Origin: Sycobia sp. Sy_11
Taxonomy: Eukaryota; Arthropoda; Insecta; Hymenoptera; Epichrysomallidae
NCBI GenBank assembly: GCA_018907035.1
Contig: JACCIC010000166.1
Coordinates: forward strand, 327,501 to 391,500
Length of the DNA stretch: 64,000 bases
Direction: 5' to 3'
The notes under the pieces were generated by a model that made no database searches, was not told the origin of the DNA, and was given only the letters and a program-made list of their open reading frames with translations. Each line of letters begins with the position of its first letter. Position 1 is the first letter of the stretch. Position numbers and translations under genes: made by a program. Positions 23,963 to 37,514 of this stretch are shown here, piece after piece.

Positions 23963-26900
23963 GCAAGCTATAGCAGTCAGGATTTTATCCGTACTTTAAT
24001 TGCCATTGCTCGAGGCTTTCTTTGAAAATGGCGCATGACCTAGAAGCTGTAGAAAATATAATATATTCTTTTATACACCTGGAATTTCGATGGGCGGGAT
24101 TTGGCTCGCTTCGTCGATGCAATTCTCGTCCATCCGGTCAGATAAAAACTATCTGGTATTTTTGTTCCTCCCTCCCTCCTTCAATTTTCAATTCAAACTC
24201 AAAAAGCCCGAAACCCATCGATACCTGGCACAGAACGACGCCGTATAAAGAAACTGTTTGCTCTAATCTGAATTTTATCACGAATTCATTTAATGAATAA
24301 TTACACGTCTAATGCATCTAATTTTTCTTTGTACAGATGAATTCTTGTTAAACGATTTAATCGTTGTTGTGGCGTTGACGATCGCAACTACGACTTTCAT
24401 CCTTAACGAGCCGAAAACAAACGCGTATGCGTTTAAGAAGGGTCTGAAATCATTTAAGCATCGATTAAATTAGGATTTCGACGCATCTTGTTCTTTAAAC
24501 GCGTGCAATATTTATTTTGAAGCAAAGTATAAACTTTGGCGATTCAAGAAAAACATACACTTATTGTTTAGTATACATTAGATATCTTTTTATAAAGTCA
24601 TCGCATCATAATACGTATGTAAAATAATGGGCGTATAAGTTCAGAATATTGTTTAAATTAATTATAAGTAATTAATTTTTAATTGTTACTTAACTTAATT
24701 AATTTATTTAAAAAGTACACTTGCCTTTCATCTTACTTTATTAAAAGTTCTTTTGCCAGATTACGCATACTCGAATGGCTTAGTTTGGGAGCTTACGCAG
24801 TTTCGTATTTAAGTTTGGCATGGACAAGTTTTTTCATGGGTTTTCGTCTCTGGCTTACCATATACTCGGATTAAGCTGTATCTGGTTTTACCGGAGCTAC
24901 CAGATACCTTTCGACGCCCCTGACTCAATAGATTAATACCAGATAATTATTAATAATACCGATCGATCTAGTCGGTGAATAAAATTGAAACAAGTCAGAA
25001 TGAACGAGTAAATAAAGGCTAACTTCATCAATATATAGTTAATACAAGAGATAGCTCGAATGTAGGCAATAAAGAAGAAATAAAGAACGAAAGGGAAAAA
25101 AACGTTAACGGAAAAGTCGGTACAATAGATTGAGATCGATTGAATAAAATATTCATTTGTACAATGCAGGTTTAAATGCCTCAAAGCGCAAGACTCGTGC
25201 CAGATATAAAGTAAAGTAAAAGCAAACAATAATTGGAGTGAAAAGGGAGCAGGAGGTCGAAGAGAGGCGATAGCGGTCTGAAATTGCCAATGGCGGTTGA
25301 AATCTTTTTAACTGGAAACAGAAGAGGTGCGTTACAAAGCGGAGAATAAAACGGTGACTCATTTTTACGTAATTACGTAGGAGAAGCAAGCGAAAGGAAC
25401 TGAGAAGAGCTGAAATTTTTTAAGTAATTCAAAGCTGGTAGCGAAAATTTTAAATGCAGTGTAAGGAAAAAGTGTAAAAGTAACAGGAAGCGATACAAAT
25501 AGGTCAAGCTCTTATATATATATCTATAAGAAATTTAACTGATGATGCAAGGAAAATAAAATAGCATACTTTTGTAGGCTTACGCACTATTCGATATATT
25601 TACGTATTCAAACGATAAAGTTTTCATTAACGTCAAATATAGCATATTGTTAACGAATGATAAAAGATGTTCCGATATAAAGATTGCAGATCTCGAATTG
25701 AGATTTCTCTTTGGATAGCCGGCAGAAATTTATTGATACATCGATGTGTATATAATGGAATAAAAAATATCGCCATTCTGCTCGGGACAATGAAATCGGC
25801 ATCGAATCAGCTATCTTGCCGAGCCAATTATTAAAATACAAATTACGAATGCATTACATTAGCAATTTATTGTAATATTATGAAAAAATATTCTCAATCA
25901 AGAAGCGCGTCGCCCAAACCTATACGCATAGCCAGTAAATCTCGTCGATTATTGATAAATATTTTAGCTTGCGCTTGTGTAACGATAAGCCTTATAGGGG
26001 AGTGGCTTGAGGATACAGAGAGGAAAAGAGAACAAAAGTAGAACGAACGTAGGATATGGAAATAATGGGTCACATACTTGAGGGTGCAGTTTTTTTTTTT
26101 TTTTTTTTTTTGAACGCCTATAACTGGGCCAAGGATTAAGTGTGATGGCAATATAAACAAGTATATGTGTGAAAATTGTCATCAACGTGGCAGAAATGCG
26201 GAATCGTGCGGAATGATAATAGCTTAAATGTATATATAGGTATGAAGTTTCCGCTTCATAAGATTGTAATACGATACCGGTACGTATTTCATGCCGATGA
26301 GCAATTTATACAACAATACTATTCCAATCATTATGCATTGGGTAATTTTAGTTAATATTATGTATTAATCTAGTTATAAGCTCGTTGATACAAATTCAAA
26401 AATCAAAAATACTAACTACGCTTACTTAGGTAGTAATAATAGTCTAATTTCTAGTACATCCGCCCTATTCTTTATTTGATATATAATATGTATCAAACTA
26501 TTGAACTTTTATCATAAGTCTAATGGGTTACTTAATTAATTAACGGATTAGTATAAAGTTATCCTTTTGTTCTTATATCTAGAATTAAGGAGTTCTGACG
26601 TTTTCGATTTTGCATAACCTAATAAAATTTTATTCCAATATTAATAAAGAATAAACAAAACATTTTCTCTGAACTACATACGACGTAATATCAAACTTGT
26701 ATACTATAATTTCTTAGTCAAAAAAATCATATTTTTCAAAATGAAACGCGTTTGAAGTTGATGGAGGCACGATAAGGCACGGATCATCTGTAAAGAATTA
26801 AAAAAGGGTTTTCTGAATTAACTAATTTCTTTTAGACATTTATGCGTTTATAAGCTGATTGTAAGAACTGAAAATATTTATTTAAAATAATGAATTGCGC

Positions 26901-27015
26901 ACAATTAGATTAACATACATTACAGTAAATGTATTGACAAAAGTTTTTAAGTAATATTATCTGGCGATGCTTAAGGAATTTATAATTCAAAACATTAACA
27001 CTTTTATTAATAGAA

Positions 27016-27069
<54 letters not shown>

Positions 27070-27180
27070 CATACATACATATACAAATATATATATTGTA
27101 AGGTAAGGAATTCATTCCCCACAATTAGAAAACTAAAGCCAAGTATGAATAACAAGTATTTTCAGTCGTCTGAAAAGCAA

Positions 27181-27233
<53 letters not shown>

Positions 27234-27383
27234 ATTCTAAGATGATTGCGGTAGAGGGAGTGGGGGCCGTGATAACAGAATTGAGAATAGGTAAGTGTTA
27301 GTAAAAAAAATTATTGTGCAAAGCTTTACAGGCAAATAAAACAGCATAATATTCAGAGAGATTACATACAAGGTAAAACTTTG

Positions 27384-27445
<62 letters not shown>

Positions 27446-27543
27446 TTAAAAAACAAAAGCTGTATGTAATATTATTATATAATAGGGTATTAATTTAATA
27501 TAATAGCTGTATAAACCCTTCTGGGTTTGGGTAAGCTTAAATA

Positions 27544-27594
<51 letters not shown>

Positions 27595-29431
27595 AATATT
27601 ATTTATAGCATTATTTTCATAGTTAAAAAATGAAATTGCACGTTTTAGTATATATAATGGCTTCAAGAAACGAAGAAACGAAGAAACTCTTTGTAAAATT
27701 TACTTAGTTATATTTTAAATTTTATACTAAAAAACATTTTTCTACTAAATTGCATATATAATATATGAAAAAACCACGGTTGTCACATTAATTTTATTTC
27801 TACTCATCTTTAGTAATATAAATTTTAAATGAGTGATAACATAATAAAATATAGACTGTTTAAACATAAACGTACTTGTGCTTGATGCAAATACATTTCA
27901 CAAAGTGTTTACTAAAACTATATCAAGATCAGGTCCGTCTTTGTAAGCCGAGTATCCTATTCCAAAAAAAAGAAAGAAATTGATTTAAAGAGAACATTCA
28001 ATCATAAACAATTATTTGTTTTTGTAGCAAACACATAAGAGTTAGAAGAAAAAAGATGATCGAAAAAAATTGTCACAACCCGAAGTCGAACTGGAGCTTT
28101 TTAATAATGTCTTCTTTTTATAAAAATTGATTACACTTTTTTTATTTGAACGCATAAAATTAAAATTGATTGTCGCAAGTAGTTATATAGTAAAGAGTAT
28201 AAATAGTTTTTATTTCGGTATGTGTACGCGATAATATCGAAATTTAAATATATATATATATTGATTAGTTCATTGTCATCTCGATTTACTTTAATTTTAC
28301 TGCTTTTGCAGCAAATAAATTTAATTTACATTTACTATTTTTTTGCATTAGCTGAAACATTATATTATTTTTCGGGATTGATAAAAAGATGGTACAATGA
28401 GTTAGCCGTTTTTTTTCGAAAAAAAAAACAGTATTAAGCCATGAAAATTATGGTTAGCCTGTCCGAAGTGATAAGTGATACAGATATAGTAATAATAGCT
28501 ACGCAAAATCATGAATTTTGATGTATTAAAAATTTTTATTTTTTTAAAATTTTTATTTGATTAACTAATTTATGAATTGAAAGGTATTTTTGTAAAGCCA
28601 TTTAGATTTATATATAATTTGAGTGCACCGTATAACAATCATTAGATGTATATATGTTAAAAGATTAGAAATTTATTACAAATAGAACGTCACTATTTAA
28701 TTTGGTAGTTGAAGAAATTATGGCTATAAAGTTAGAAAGCTCTAAAAAATCAAACACTTACTCGTAAATTATTATACATTGAATACAAATGAAAAATTTA
28801 CATTTATCTCGGGAGCACTTTTTTCAAAAGAAAAAATCCTATGTAGCTCCAAATCTCAGTTACTAAAGGAAAGTCGCGTTATGTTTTCATGACATTCTAT
28901 TTAAAAAAGAATCAGCGAAAAAAACCCTCAAATTGGAAGCGTATTATATGTACGTTGATTTAAAAAGTGTCGGTAGATTTCTGCAATTAAGGGTATAATC
29001 AATATATTACGTCAGCGAAAGCATCTCACTGATTATTTAATGAAAGACTATTTGTTATTAATGGTTGCATCTGCTATTTGTAACTGGTTTTGCAGTAAAT
29101 TTAATGGATTAATTTGAGTGCCGGATAGATGAATCCAATTATTTATATAGGGAATTATTTTTCAGCAAATTCTTTTACACTTCAAACGTGATTTGCATTT
29201 TATGTATACATTAAACTCATCGCAGATCATTTGCAAATAAGGCATGTAGTTGCACAGTATACGAAGATTTTATCGGCTTTATATAATTCGGCATAAATTG
29301 TTGCCGCAAGAGATTCGGAACATAAAATTTTTGTTGCATAACTAAAAGCAGTGACACTTAGCAGTTTCTGTTCGTCGCTGAAAAGTAGTAACCACTGCCT
29401 TTAGTTAAAGTCAAAGTTGTATCACTATACG

Positions 29432-29483
<52 letters not shown>

Positions 29484-29495
29484 TATAAAAAGATA

Positions 29496-29542
<47 letters not shown>

Positions 29543-30253
29543 TATTAGGCGTAGGCAGAGCAAGCTCTGCACTAGTGGCCTCTCGAAACCAGCATCCCGC
29601 CGGAACTATCCGGGAATATTACTTCGGCGGGGCTGTTTATTAGCCTATACGACTCCTCTTCTTATGACACTATCCTACGTCCCCCATCCACACAGGTGAT
29701 CAGGGGTTCGGTGTTCGTCCTCTGTATCTTAAAATAGGATCAGTTGGCCTGGTTCATCCTGGGCCATTCGCCTAGTTCTATCGGCATATCTAAGTTTGGT
29801 CATCACCTCTTTTGCGAAACTGGCTACTGCCTTCCAGTTTTCAGAAGATTCCAGCATTATTGATAGGATGCTCTCTGGTCTTATTGGCTTATTGATGATG
29901 TTCATCAAGTGCTCACGTTGTGTTCTAAAACGAGGGACAGCTCACCAATATATGCTCAGCATCCTCGACCAAAGTCGGACAGATGGGGCAGAGATCATTA
30001 TTATCCAGGTGAAAGCGGTGGAAATAGGACCTAAAACAACCATGTCCAGTCAACAACTGAGTTAGGTGGAAATCTAATTCCCCGTGTTTCCTGTTGATCC
30101 ATCTGTGTATGGCTGGGAGGATACGATAAGTCCATCGGCCTTTGCTAGAATCGGTCCATCGTTTTTGCCATATTTCTATAGAACGATGACGTTCCACATT
30201 TTTAGCACCTTGTAGGGAATCCACTGCGGCCTTACATTTCTTTCTTCATTAAA

Positions 30254-30336
<83 letters not shown>

Positions 30337-31469
30337 TTTCGTACTCATAAGATCTTGACTAGGACAGACATCGTTCTTTCCAATATTAGAAAAAGTTAAG
30401 GAAATCTAACTAGAATGAAAACATAAAGCCTAACCATTTCCTTAATTTTCCTACTTGGCAGATTCCATCTAGAAAAAGGTCATTCTTTCCAAAATAGAGA
30501 GAAGTTAAGGAAATCTGACTAGATCCAAGATAGAAAGCCTGATAATTTCCTTAATTTTTCTACTTGTAAAATTTTGACTATAGTAGAAGTAATAATGAAT
30601 ATATAAGACGTTTATTAGATAATTGTACGGAAATCTAATTCGGATCTGGCGAGTATTACCTACATGAGGAAATCATTAGTAATACTGACTAGGATCTAGC
30701 CCGAACTAGGGATATGCCGAGTATATTTCTGCATGGGACGAAGGTGTTCTAGGTGAGATTGAAAATGTAAACGAATCTACATGCAAAATTGAAAATATAT
30801 TCTTAGGACGATTGTAAAGACAAAAGACTTTCACGGAATGACATTATTTTACTCGCCGTTTTATTAGAATTAATGAAATTTCTGAAATTGTTATGAATAG
30901 TGCCTGGATTATTTTGTATTCAAAAGATCGCTCGTTTTCAACGTTAAGACGATTAAACGCAGATATTTACGAGCTTGAGAAAATATTTAATGACATAATT
31001 ACATTACGACCCGTTAACCAAGATACATTAGATTCTTTAGATATTGATTTATATTATTAAATATTGTTATTACTATTAAAAAATTTATCAGCAAATAACC
31101 TTTTTATATAATAAGGCATTGTAAATAATCAATTTTTTAATTACATTCATTGAAAATCCGGGTATAGAAAAATTGAAAACCAGCAAAAAGCTGACCTCTC
31201 GCCTCTGTGCGCGCACGCTTAAAATTGATACAAAATTATTATAAAATCGACGAGTAATTTTGACGCTCCAAAAGGAACAAGGAACGTATATACATATACG
31301 ATTGATTATATATGCTGAACTAGATATTTTTCGAAACACTGGCAATGGAAAGTGTACATATGGCATTTCATCGTTCGATGTAAATCACATATAAACGCTT
31401 CATATAGCGTGCACATTTTTGGGAGCAATGAATTACAAAACAAGTCGTGAATACACACACACACACACC

Positions 31470-31544
<75 letters not shown>

Positions 31545-32800
31545 GTGGAGTCGAACGTGCCTACGTGGCGCATATAAAAGAATGCACGACGAGGGATTCC
31601 GAAGTGGACGATGTCGCGTAAAAGGATGCTGTCGATTACCGGTTGAGTCCAGTACTTGACGAGCAGATGCTTTTGAGGAATATTTCGGAATGCATTCGTA
31701 GAACGGCGACGGGGATTATTTTGCGAAAGAAGGCCAGGAGAGGCTTCTGAAAGAATTCGGGCATTCGTTCGAAATCATTTTGTTTGCAGTTTTTCGAAAG
31801 AATAAACGAGAATCCCTTTCAGAAAGACTCTAGCGAGGAAAATATCGATCGATCGATCCTCTCGAGGATCCTTTCGATCGGTCTATTTTCCGAATGGATT
31901 TTTTCATACTTTCAGAAAATTTTCGGGGCAACGATTCTGCCGGCATTGCATAGTATGATCGCTCGGGGTTCTTTGCTTAAGAGCTTTCTAAAAGGATACG
32001 ACTTTCCTTTTCAAAAAGGAAAGTTGTCAAAAGGATGTTCGAAGGATCGGTTGACTTCTTTCCTGGCAAAATCCTTCCAGGTTTCTTTCTCACAATGATT
32101 ATTGCGCTCCTTCGGGCGGCAATTAGCGAAAGGACTTTGCAAGAATGACACGATTTGTTTTCGATAGGCAAGAAGAAAGAAAACGCAAGCGTTTGGAATA
32201 CTTTCGACGATTGCTGTCTGAAAAATGACGTTTTCTCCCCCTCTTCAAATCCATTTCAGAATAAGCTTTCTCGTCGTAAACCATTCGCTTCGCGTGGGCG
32301 AATGCTTTACCATGAAACGCGTCGAACGCGGCTCGAACGAAAGATTCCCGAACTGCTTTCGTAAAGCGCCGACGACGCGACCTTGCGAATTTTGTATTTC
32401 TAATACAAATATCTGCGCGCGCGTACTTACATTGTTATCGGGTATGACCTGCGTCTGATGTAATTTTGCCCGCGTGCACAGTGCACGTTATAAATATACT
32501 GGAAAATTATTATTGTAATCTACTTTGTCGAGCCGATATTGACTCGCCGGAATGTTTCTTACTTAATTGCAGGTAGCTCTCGGCTGAACCAGAGCCGTAT
32601 TAAACAAATATCTCCTCAACTCGCGCGCATTTTTCTACGATGTAATAAGACGAAACACGTTTCATTTGTTCAACTTAATACAAAAGTTCGGAAATGTCTC
32701 CTGTGCTGTGTAGATTTCAGATGCTCGTAATAAGTAATATATTAGAGAGTGTGCGAAAACGATAGCGCTTCCTTTTTTTTCCTCGTACTTCTAATACTTC

Positions 32801-32856
<56 letters not shown>

Positions 32857-35800
32857 GAATTCCTTTGTATCGCGTAGAATTCAGCGAAAACAGGGGCCCG
32901 GGCGACGATTCGGAAGAGGAGACGTACCTGCCGCAGGACCTGAAGCACGTCGAGTTCGTGTACGCGAGGCCCTCGGAGGCGGAGATGCTGAGGCGCTCGC
33001 TGGAATTCTACGAAATAGCCAACGCCCGGCGCTCGCTGCGTTTCTTCAGTTCTGACCCAGTTCCGCGGGACGTGATTCGCAATATTATAAAGGCCGCTGG
33101 TGAGCGATTATTATTGTATACACTACTCTTATTGCATACGTACACTTTGCTTACGCGCGGTCTTTATATATATATATATACACCCCGCGGTTTCCATATA
33201 TAGAAGATAGCTGAATAAATATACGATAATATTGCAACACGATGGTTACACACACGCGCGCGCGCACGCGCGGGGAATATACTTTGTATTCGCTGAATGG
33301 CCCAAGAATTTGATGATCGAGTTTATTGCACGATTATGTATGTAGGTGAAAATTTTTATCGACTAAAAGTAATATAGTTGTTTTGTAAGTAATATAATTG
33401 AGAATCCGATGCGGGAAATTTATTTATTTAATTATACGTTTGTAAGTGTGAAAATAAGAACAAGTGCAGTTTCATAGTTAATTATATTCTGTTCTTTATT
33501 ATATCGATTAATTAACTGATTTCCTTTGAGCTTTGCCTATTACCGCAAATAAGGTATATAGTTTAATGTACAAGTATACTTATAATTTGTAGCAGGAATT
33601 CCGCTCGATACAGCTTAATACAGCTTTCGATCTCAAGGTGGATTATGTGCTTGTAATTAATTCGTGCATTTCATACATGCTGCATTTGAAATTGCTTAAG
33701 TTTTTCAAGACAGGTGTGAGATATGCTAATAAATACGCGTATTATATATGAATTATATACTTCCAAAAAACAATTAAATTTATGCGATACCCGGAAATAG
33801 TTTTATATTATACATTATCTATATAGGTAGATTAAAACGATAAGAAAATTAATTCACTTTTAATATTAGACGAATTTTCACCTATATGTTTCGCAACTGA
33901 AGGTTTTTTCAATTTGATATTGACATCGAATATGTATATATATAAAACTACATTTGGAATTAGAAATCAATTTACGCTATCGCGTACTGCTACTAAATTT
34001 TGTTCCAATAATATAAAATATTCTCATTCATAGGAAATTGAGAATACCAAGTGACTCGACTCCTGTATCATTTTTTCAATTCACGGAATCTCGAATATTT
34101 CAAAGCATAACAACCTCATTCTATACTATTAGTAGATTATAATTTACAAAATACACGATAAAGGAGCGCCGTACCCACCACTGACCTTATCTACTTATGG
34201 CTCGAGTCACTTTTACTTGCTCGTTTTATAGATTGCCATTAACATAATGTAATTCAAAAACATTTATCGTTTCGTATATTATTTTCAAGTAATTCAATCG
34301 GAAATTTTAATCTAAATACTTTTTGGAAAATTCCATAACGCACACCACACACACGTATTGATTACACATACATCAATACCCATATGTAATCAAAATAAAA
34401 GAATTTACGATTTATTATTGCTTTTATGAACAATTATTGCGTTTTAAAATCTCGGTCGTTTGTAAATCAAAGAACAGCATAATCCTTGTTAAATGTAGCT
34501 TTTTATAAATGTACCTGCATCGAAAGTTTCGCCGAAATCCAACGATTTATATATAAAATATTCTCGACGCGCGCACGCACACTCGCGTGCGCACCCCGTA
34601 GGTACGTCGCCCAGCGGAGCGCACACCGAGCCCTGGACCTTCGCCGTGGTCTCGGACGTGAAACTGAAGCTGGCCATACGCGAGATCGTCGAGCGCCAGG
34701 AGAGGATCAATTACGCGCAGCGCATGGGCAGGCAGTGGACGGCCGACCTGCGGCCCCTGCGCACCGACTGGAGCAAGGCTTACCTGACCGTAGCGCCCTA
34801 CCTGATCCTCGTCTTCAAGCAGGAGCACGGCGTACTGCCGAGCGGCAGCAAGAGGATTCATTATTACAAGGAGATGAGCGTCGCCATCGCCTGCGGCCTC
34901 CTCATCACGGCCATTCAGGTTTACACCCTTTATACCATTTTATCATATACCCTCGCGATACCACCTATATACATATATCCGTCTTCCCCTACGGATAAAT
35001 TATAAACATTCGATCAAAAGGAGCCGTCTTTTTGATTAATTACTTTTTACTTTGCCGCGTGATTTTCAACGCGATCCGAAGGTCGTGATATATTTTTTTC
35101 TTTTTCTTTTTTAACGAGAACCTCTATTTCTTACAGCTGTTTCGAAAAGAGTGGAAAACTTTACGTCCCAGTACCAAGATTAAATCGAGGTCATATTCGA
35201 AAAAGTTCTGCAGAATTTCTGTCGTAACAATTTTTTAGTATATAACAAGAACATTGTGGCCTTTTTTCGGTTGCACCGTGAAAATGTGACATTGCTAAAA
35301 GCACACGGACCTTTAAATTCAATATTCAAGGTTAATTTGAACAAGTTTGTCAATTCCAGGCCTGTTGTAATAATTTTCGTCCAATTGTCCAAAACTATGC
35401 CAAAAAAAAACAAGTTTTTCAATGGCTTTTTGGACTTTGACCTTAATTTGATCTTGGTATTTGAAAGTAAAGTATTTCCCTCTTTTCGAATCTGCTGCAA
35501 AAAATAGAGCTTGCCTGTATTTAAAAAATTACACTCTGACCTTCGATTGAAGTTCATGATCATGGATAATTGCCCCAAACGATGGTCGCCTTTGTCCTAA
35601 GCAACTTTTGTCTGGAACATTTTTTTCGTAAAAATGTCCGGCCTATGGATTACCATGGGACATTTTGTATACACAGTATACGGATATACATATGGTAGCA
35701 ATTCTTTTTCCAACACGAATATATTATATACAATTAAAATATAGGTTAGTCTTTACGCTTAAAATGCTATAGTGATCTTAACAATTTTTTTTGTGCATTA

Positions 35801-37456
35801 TAGGAATAATTCGTCGTTTAATAATCTTTATTGATAAAATTTATATATAAATTAAATTAAATTACGTGAAAATATAGATTATTTAAGTTATTTTTCGCTA
35901 ATCTATATTAATAATTTTATAGATTGAACGTGCACTTGATCCTCTTCTATTTATATCTCTCAATTTCTTGCATGCAGGTCGAAAAGTTTTAAATTTATCC
36001 ATGTCATTTTGCATTTTTATCTAGCTTTACGCTAAGCTATAAATTATTGCACTGATAAATTTTTTAATAAAGTTGAACATTTGACACGACGGTATTCTAT
36101 TTTTACATTCATTTATGAAACTTATCGAATAACTTTTATGTTTGAAAGCGAAAAAAAATAAAATGCATTTATCCGGTGCAGACTTTTAAATTAATTAATA
36201 AAATAAACATTGGAGATCGATCCTCAATTAAGAAACTTGAAAGTTAAAAGCATTCTGATTATATATTTAGGTCATTTATGTATTAGTTTAGTCATTTGTA
36301 TTTTAGTTGGTGTAATTTACAGCATATTTGAACCGCAACTCAATTTTCACATTTTTAAATTAGTGCTAATGAAGAAAAATATGTTATCACGTAGAACGCT
36401 TAATCTAATAAATATCTTTTGTATCAATTTTATTTATCAATCCAAACTTTATAGAGAAAATTTTTTTCTAAACAGCCAATTAATACGTTTTAAAATTAAT
36501 TTAACTTACCTTTTTTTGTTGAATTATTTAGTTTCATTTACAAATTACTATTTTATTACAAGTATTAAAATAAAATAAAAAAGTTTTCTTATTTTTGCCG
36601 ATGCATTTACATAGGAAATTTCGCGAAATAAAAAAGAAAAATTGAATTTATGAAAAAATTATGAATGAGAAGCACGGACAACGGTATACATTCTTGAAGT
36701 AACTGTAATGTAAAATTTAAAATTAATCAGAAACATAACTTTTCTCAGTTCAGTCTTTCAAATATTGGCCTAATTATTGTATTTGTACTCTGAGAAAAAA
36801 GTTTCATTCAATTAATTGGCTAATAAAGCATTCTTAAAAAAAGCTTGATATATATATATATATATATACAATAATTTTTTCTGGATTGAAAATCACAGTA
36901 CGCAAAATTATGTCTTTACACTCTTTGCATAAGCAGGCACGGGAAGCCAAGCTTTATACAAAATTAGCTTAGAAAAAATGCGATTGCCGCGTGCGTGGTG
37001 TTTATTGTTCGAGCGAAGCTAGTAATTTGACATAATTATTGTTTTGAACATATGACGATTATAAAGTTATTTTTTTTTGTTTTTGAATCGACAGAAATAA
37101 ACTATAAGAAAAAATACCAATTAAGTAGCTAACTTTGAAAATATAAATATTGTATCGTATAAGATATTTAAAGAGATCGGCATTCTTTGCCGGGTTTACT
37201 AAACGACGAACAGAGGATCTCGACAATTTTATCAGCAATAAAATTCTCTTCGACAAATATCTTTCAAGTATTGCATTCGTATACGCATTTCCCAAAAACA
37301 CGTAACGCCATTTAAAAATGCGGCCGAAGAACGCGGATTGCGGGGCGTCTGGCGAGGATAGGCAGCTCTTTGTAACGCTATATACTCGAAAGGAATACGC
37401 GTCCGCGAAGCGTTGATGGCAATTGACAAACGGGTTCGGCGATTCTGATAAACACA

Positions 37457-37514
<58 letters not shown>

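Larger units (their letters stand above)
29526..30255 (-). mobile_element. 5'-truncated R1-clade retrotransposon in a (TG)n target
   Basis: A 730-base 3' fragment, minus strand, antisense to the deiodinase gene whose intron it occupies. It carries the C-terminus of ORF2, about 145 bases of 3' untranslated sequence with a perfect 7-bp stem-loop at 29555-29570, and an 18-base A tail (29526-29543 as T). Both ends touch (TG)n on the same strand, the arrangement expected for a family targeting AC-type microsatellites such as Waldo or Mino. The ORF2 tail resembles that of the element at 15.1 kb (TQLLxGHGxFRSY shared) but differs enough to be a separate family. Confidence 0.9.
23963..32877 (+). other. 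IYD intron 1 (8.9 kb, GC-AG)
   Basis: AT-rich intron with (TA)n arrays, a 46-base poly(A) tract, a 5'-truncated R1-clade element in a (TG)n microsatellite, and a less AT-rich stretch at 31542-32460 with short inverted repeats. It ends at CGCGTAG (32877) just after a (TA)n array. No additional coding exon was recognised inside. Confidence 0.7.

Noticed and set aside
29796..30065. 89-codon plus-strand frame
   Set aside because: Antisense to the R1-clade ORF2 fragment, whose zinc motif gives the real reading.
36210..36578. 122-codon hydrophobic frame resembling a membrane protein
   Set aside because: It begins with TTG, is very AT-rich (where Phe/Leu/Ile/Asn codons arise by chance) and has no recognised receptor or transporter motif.
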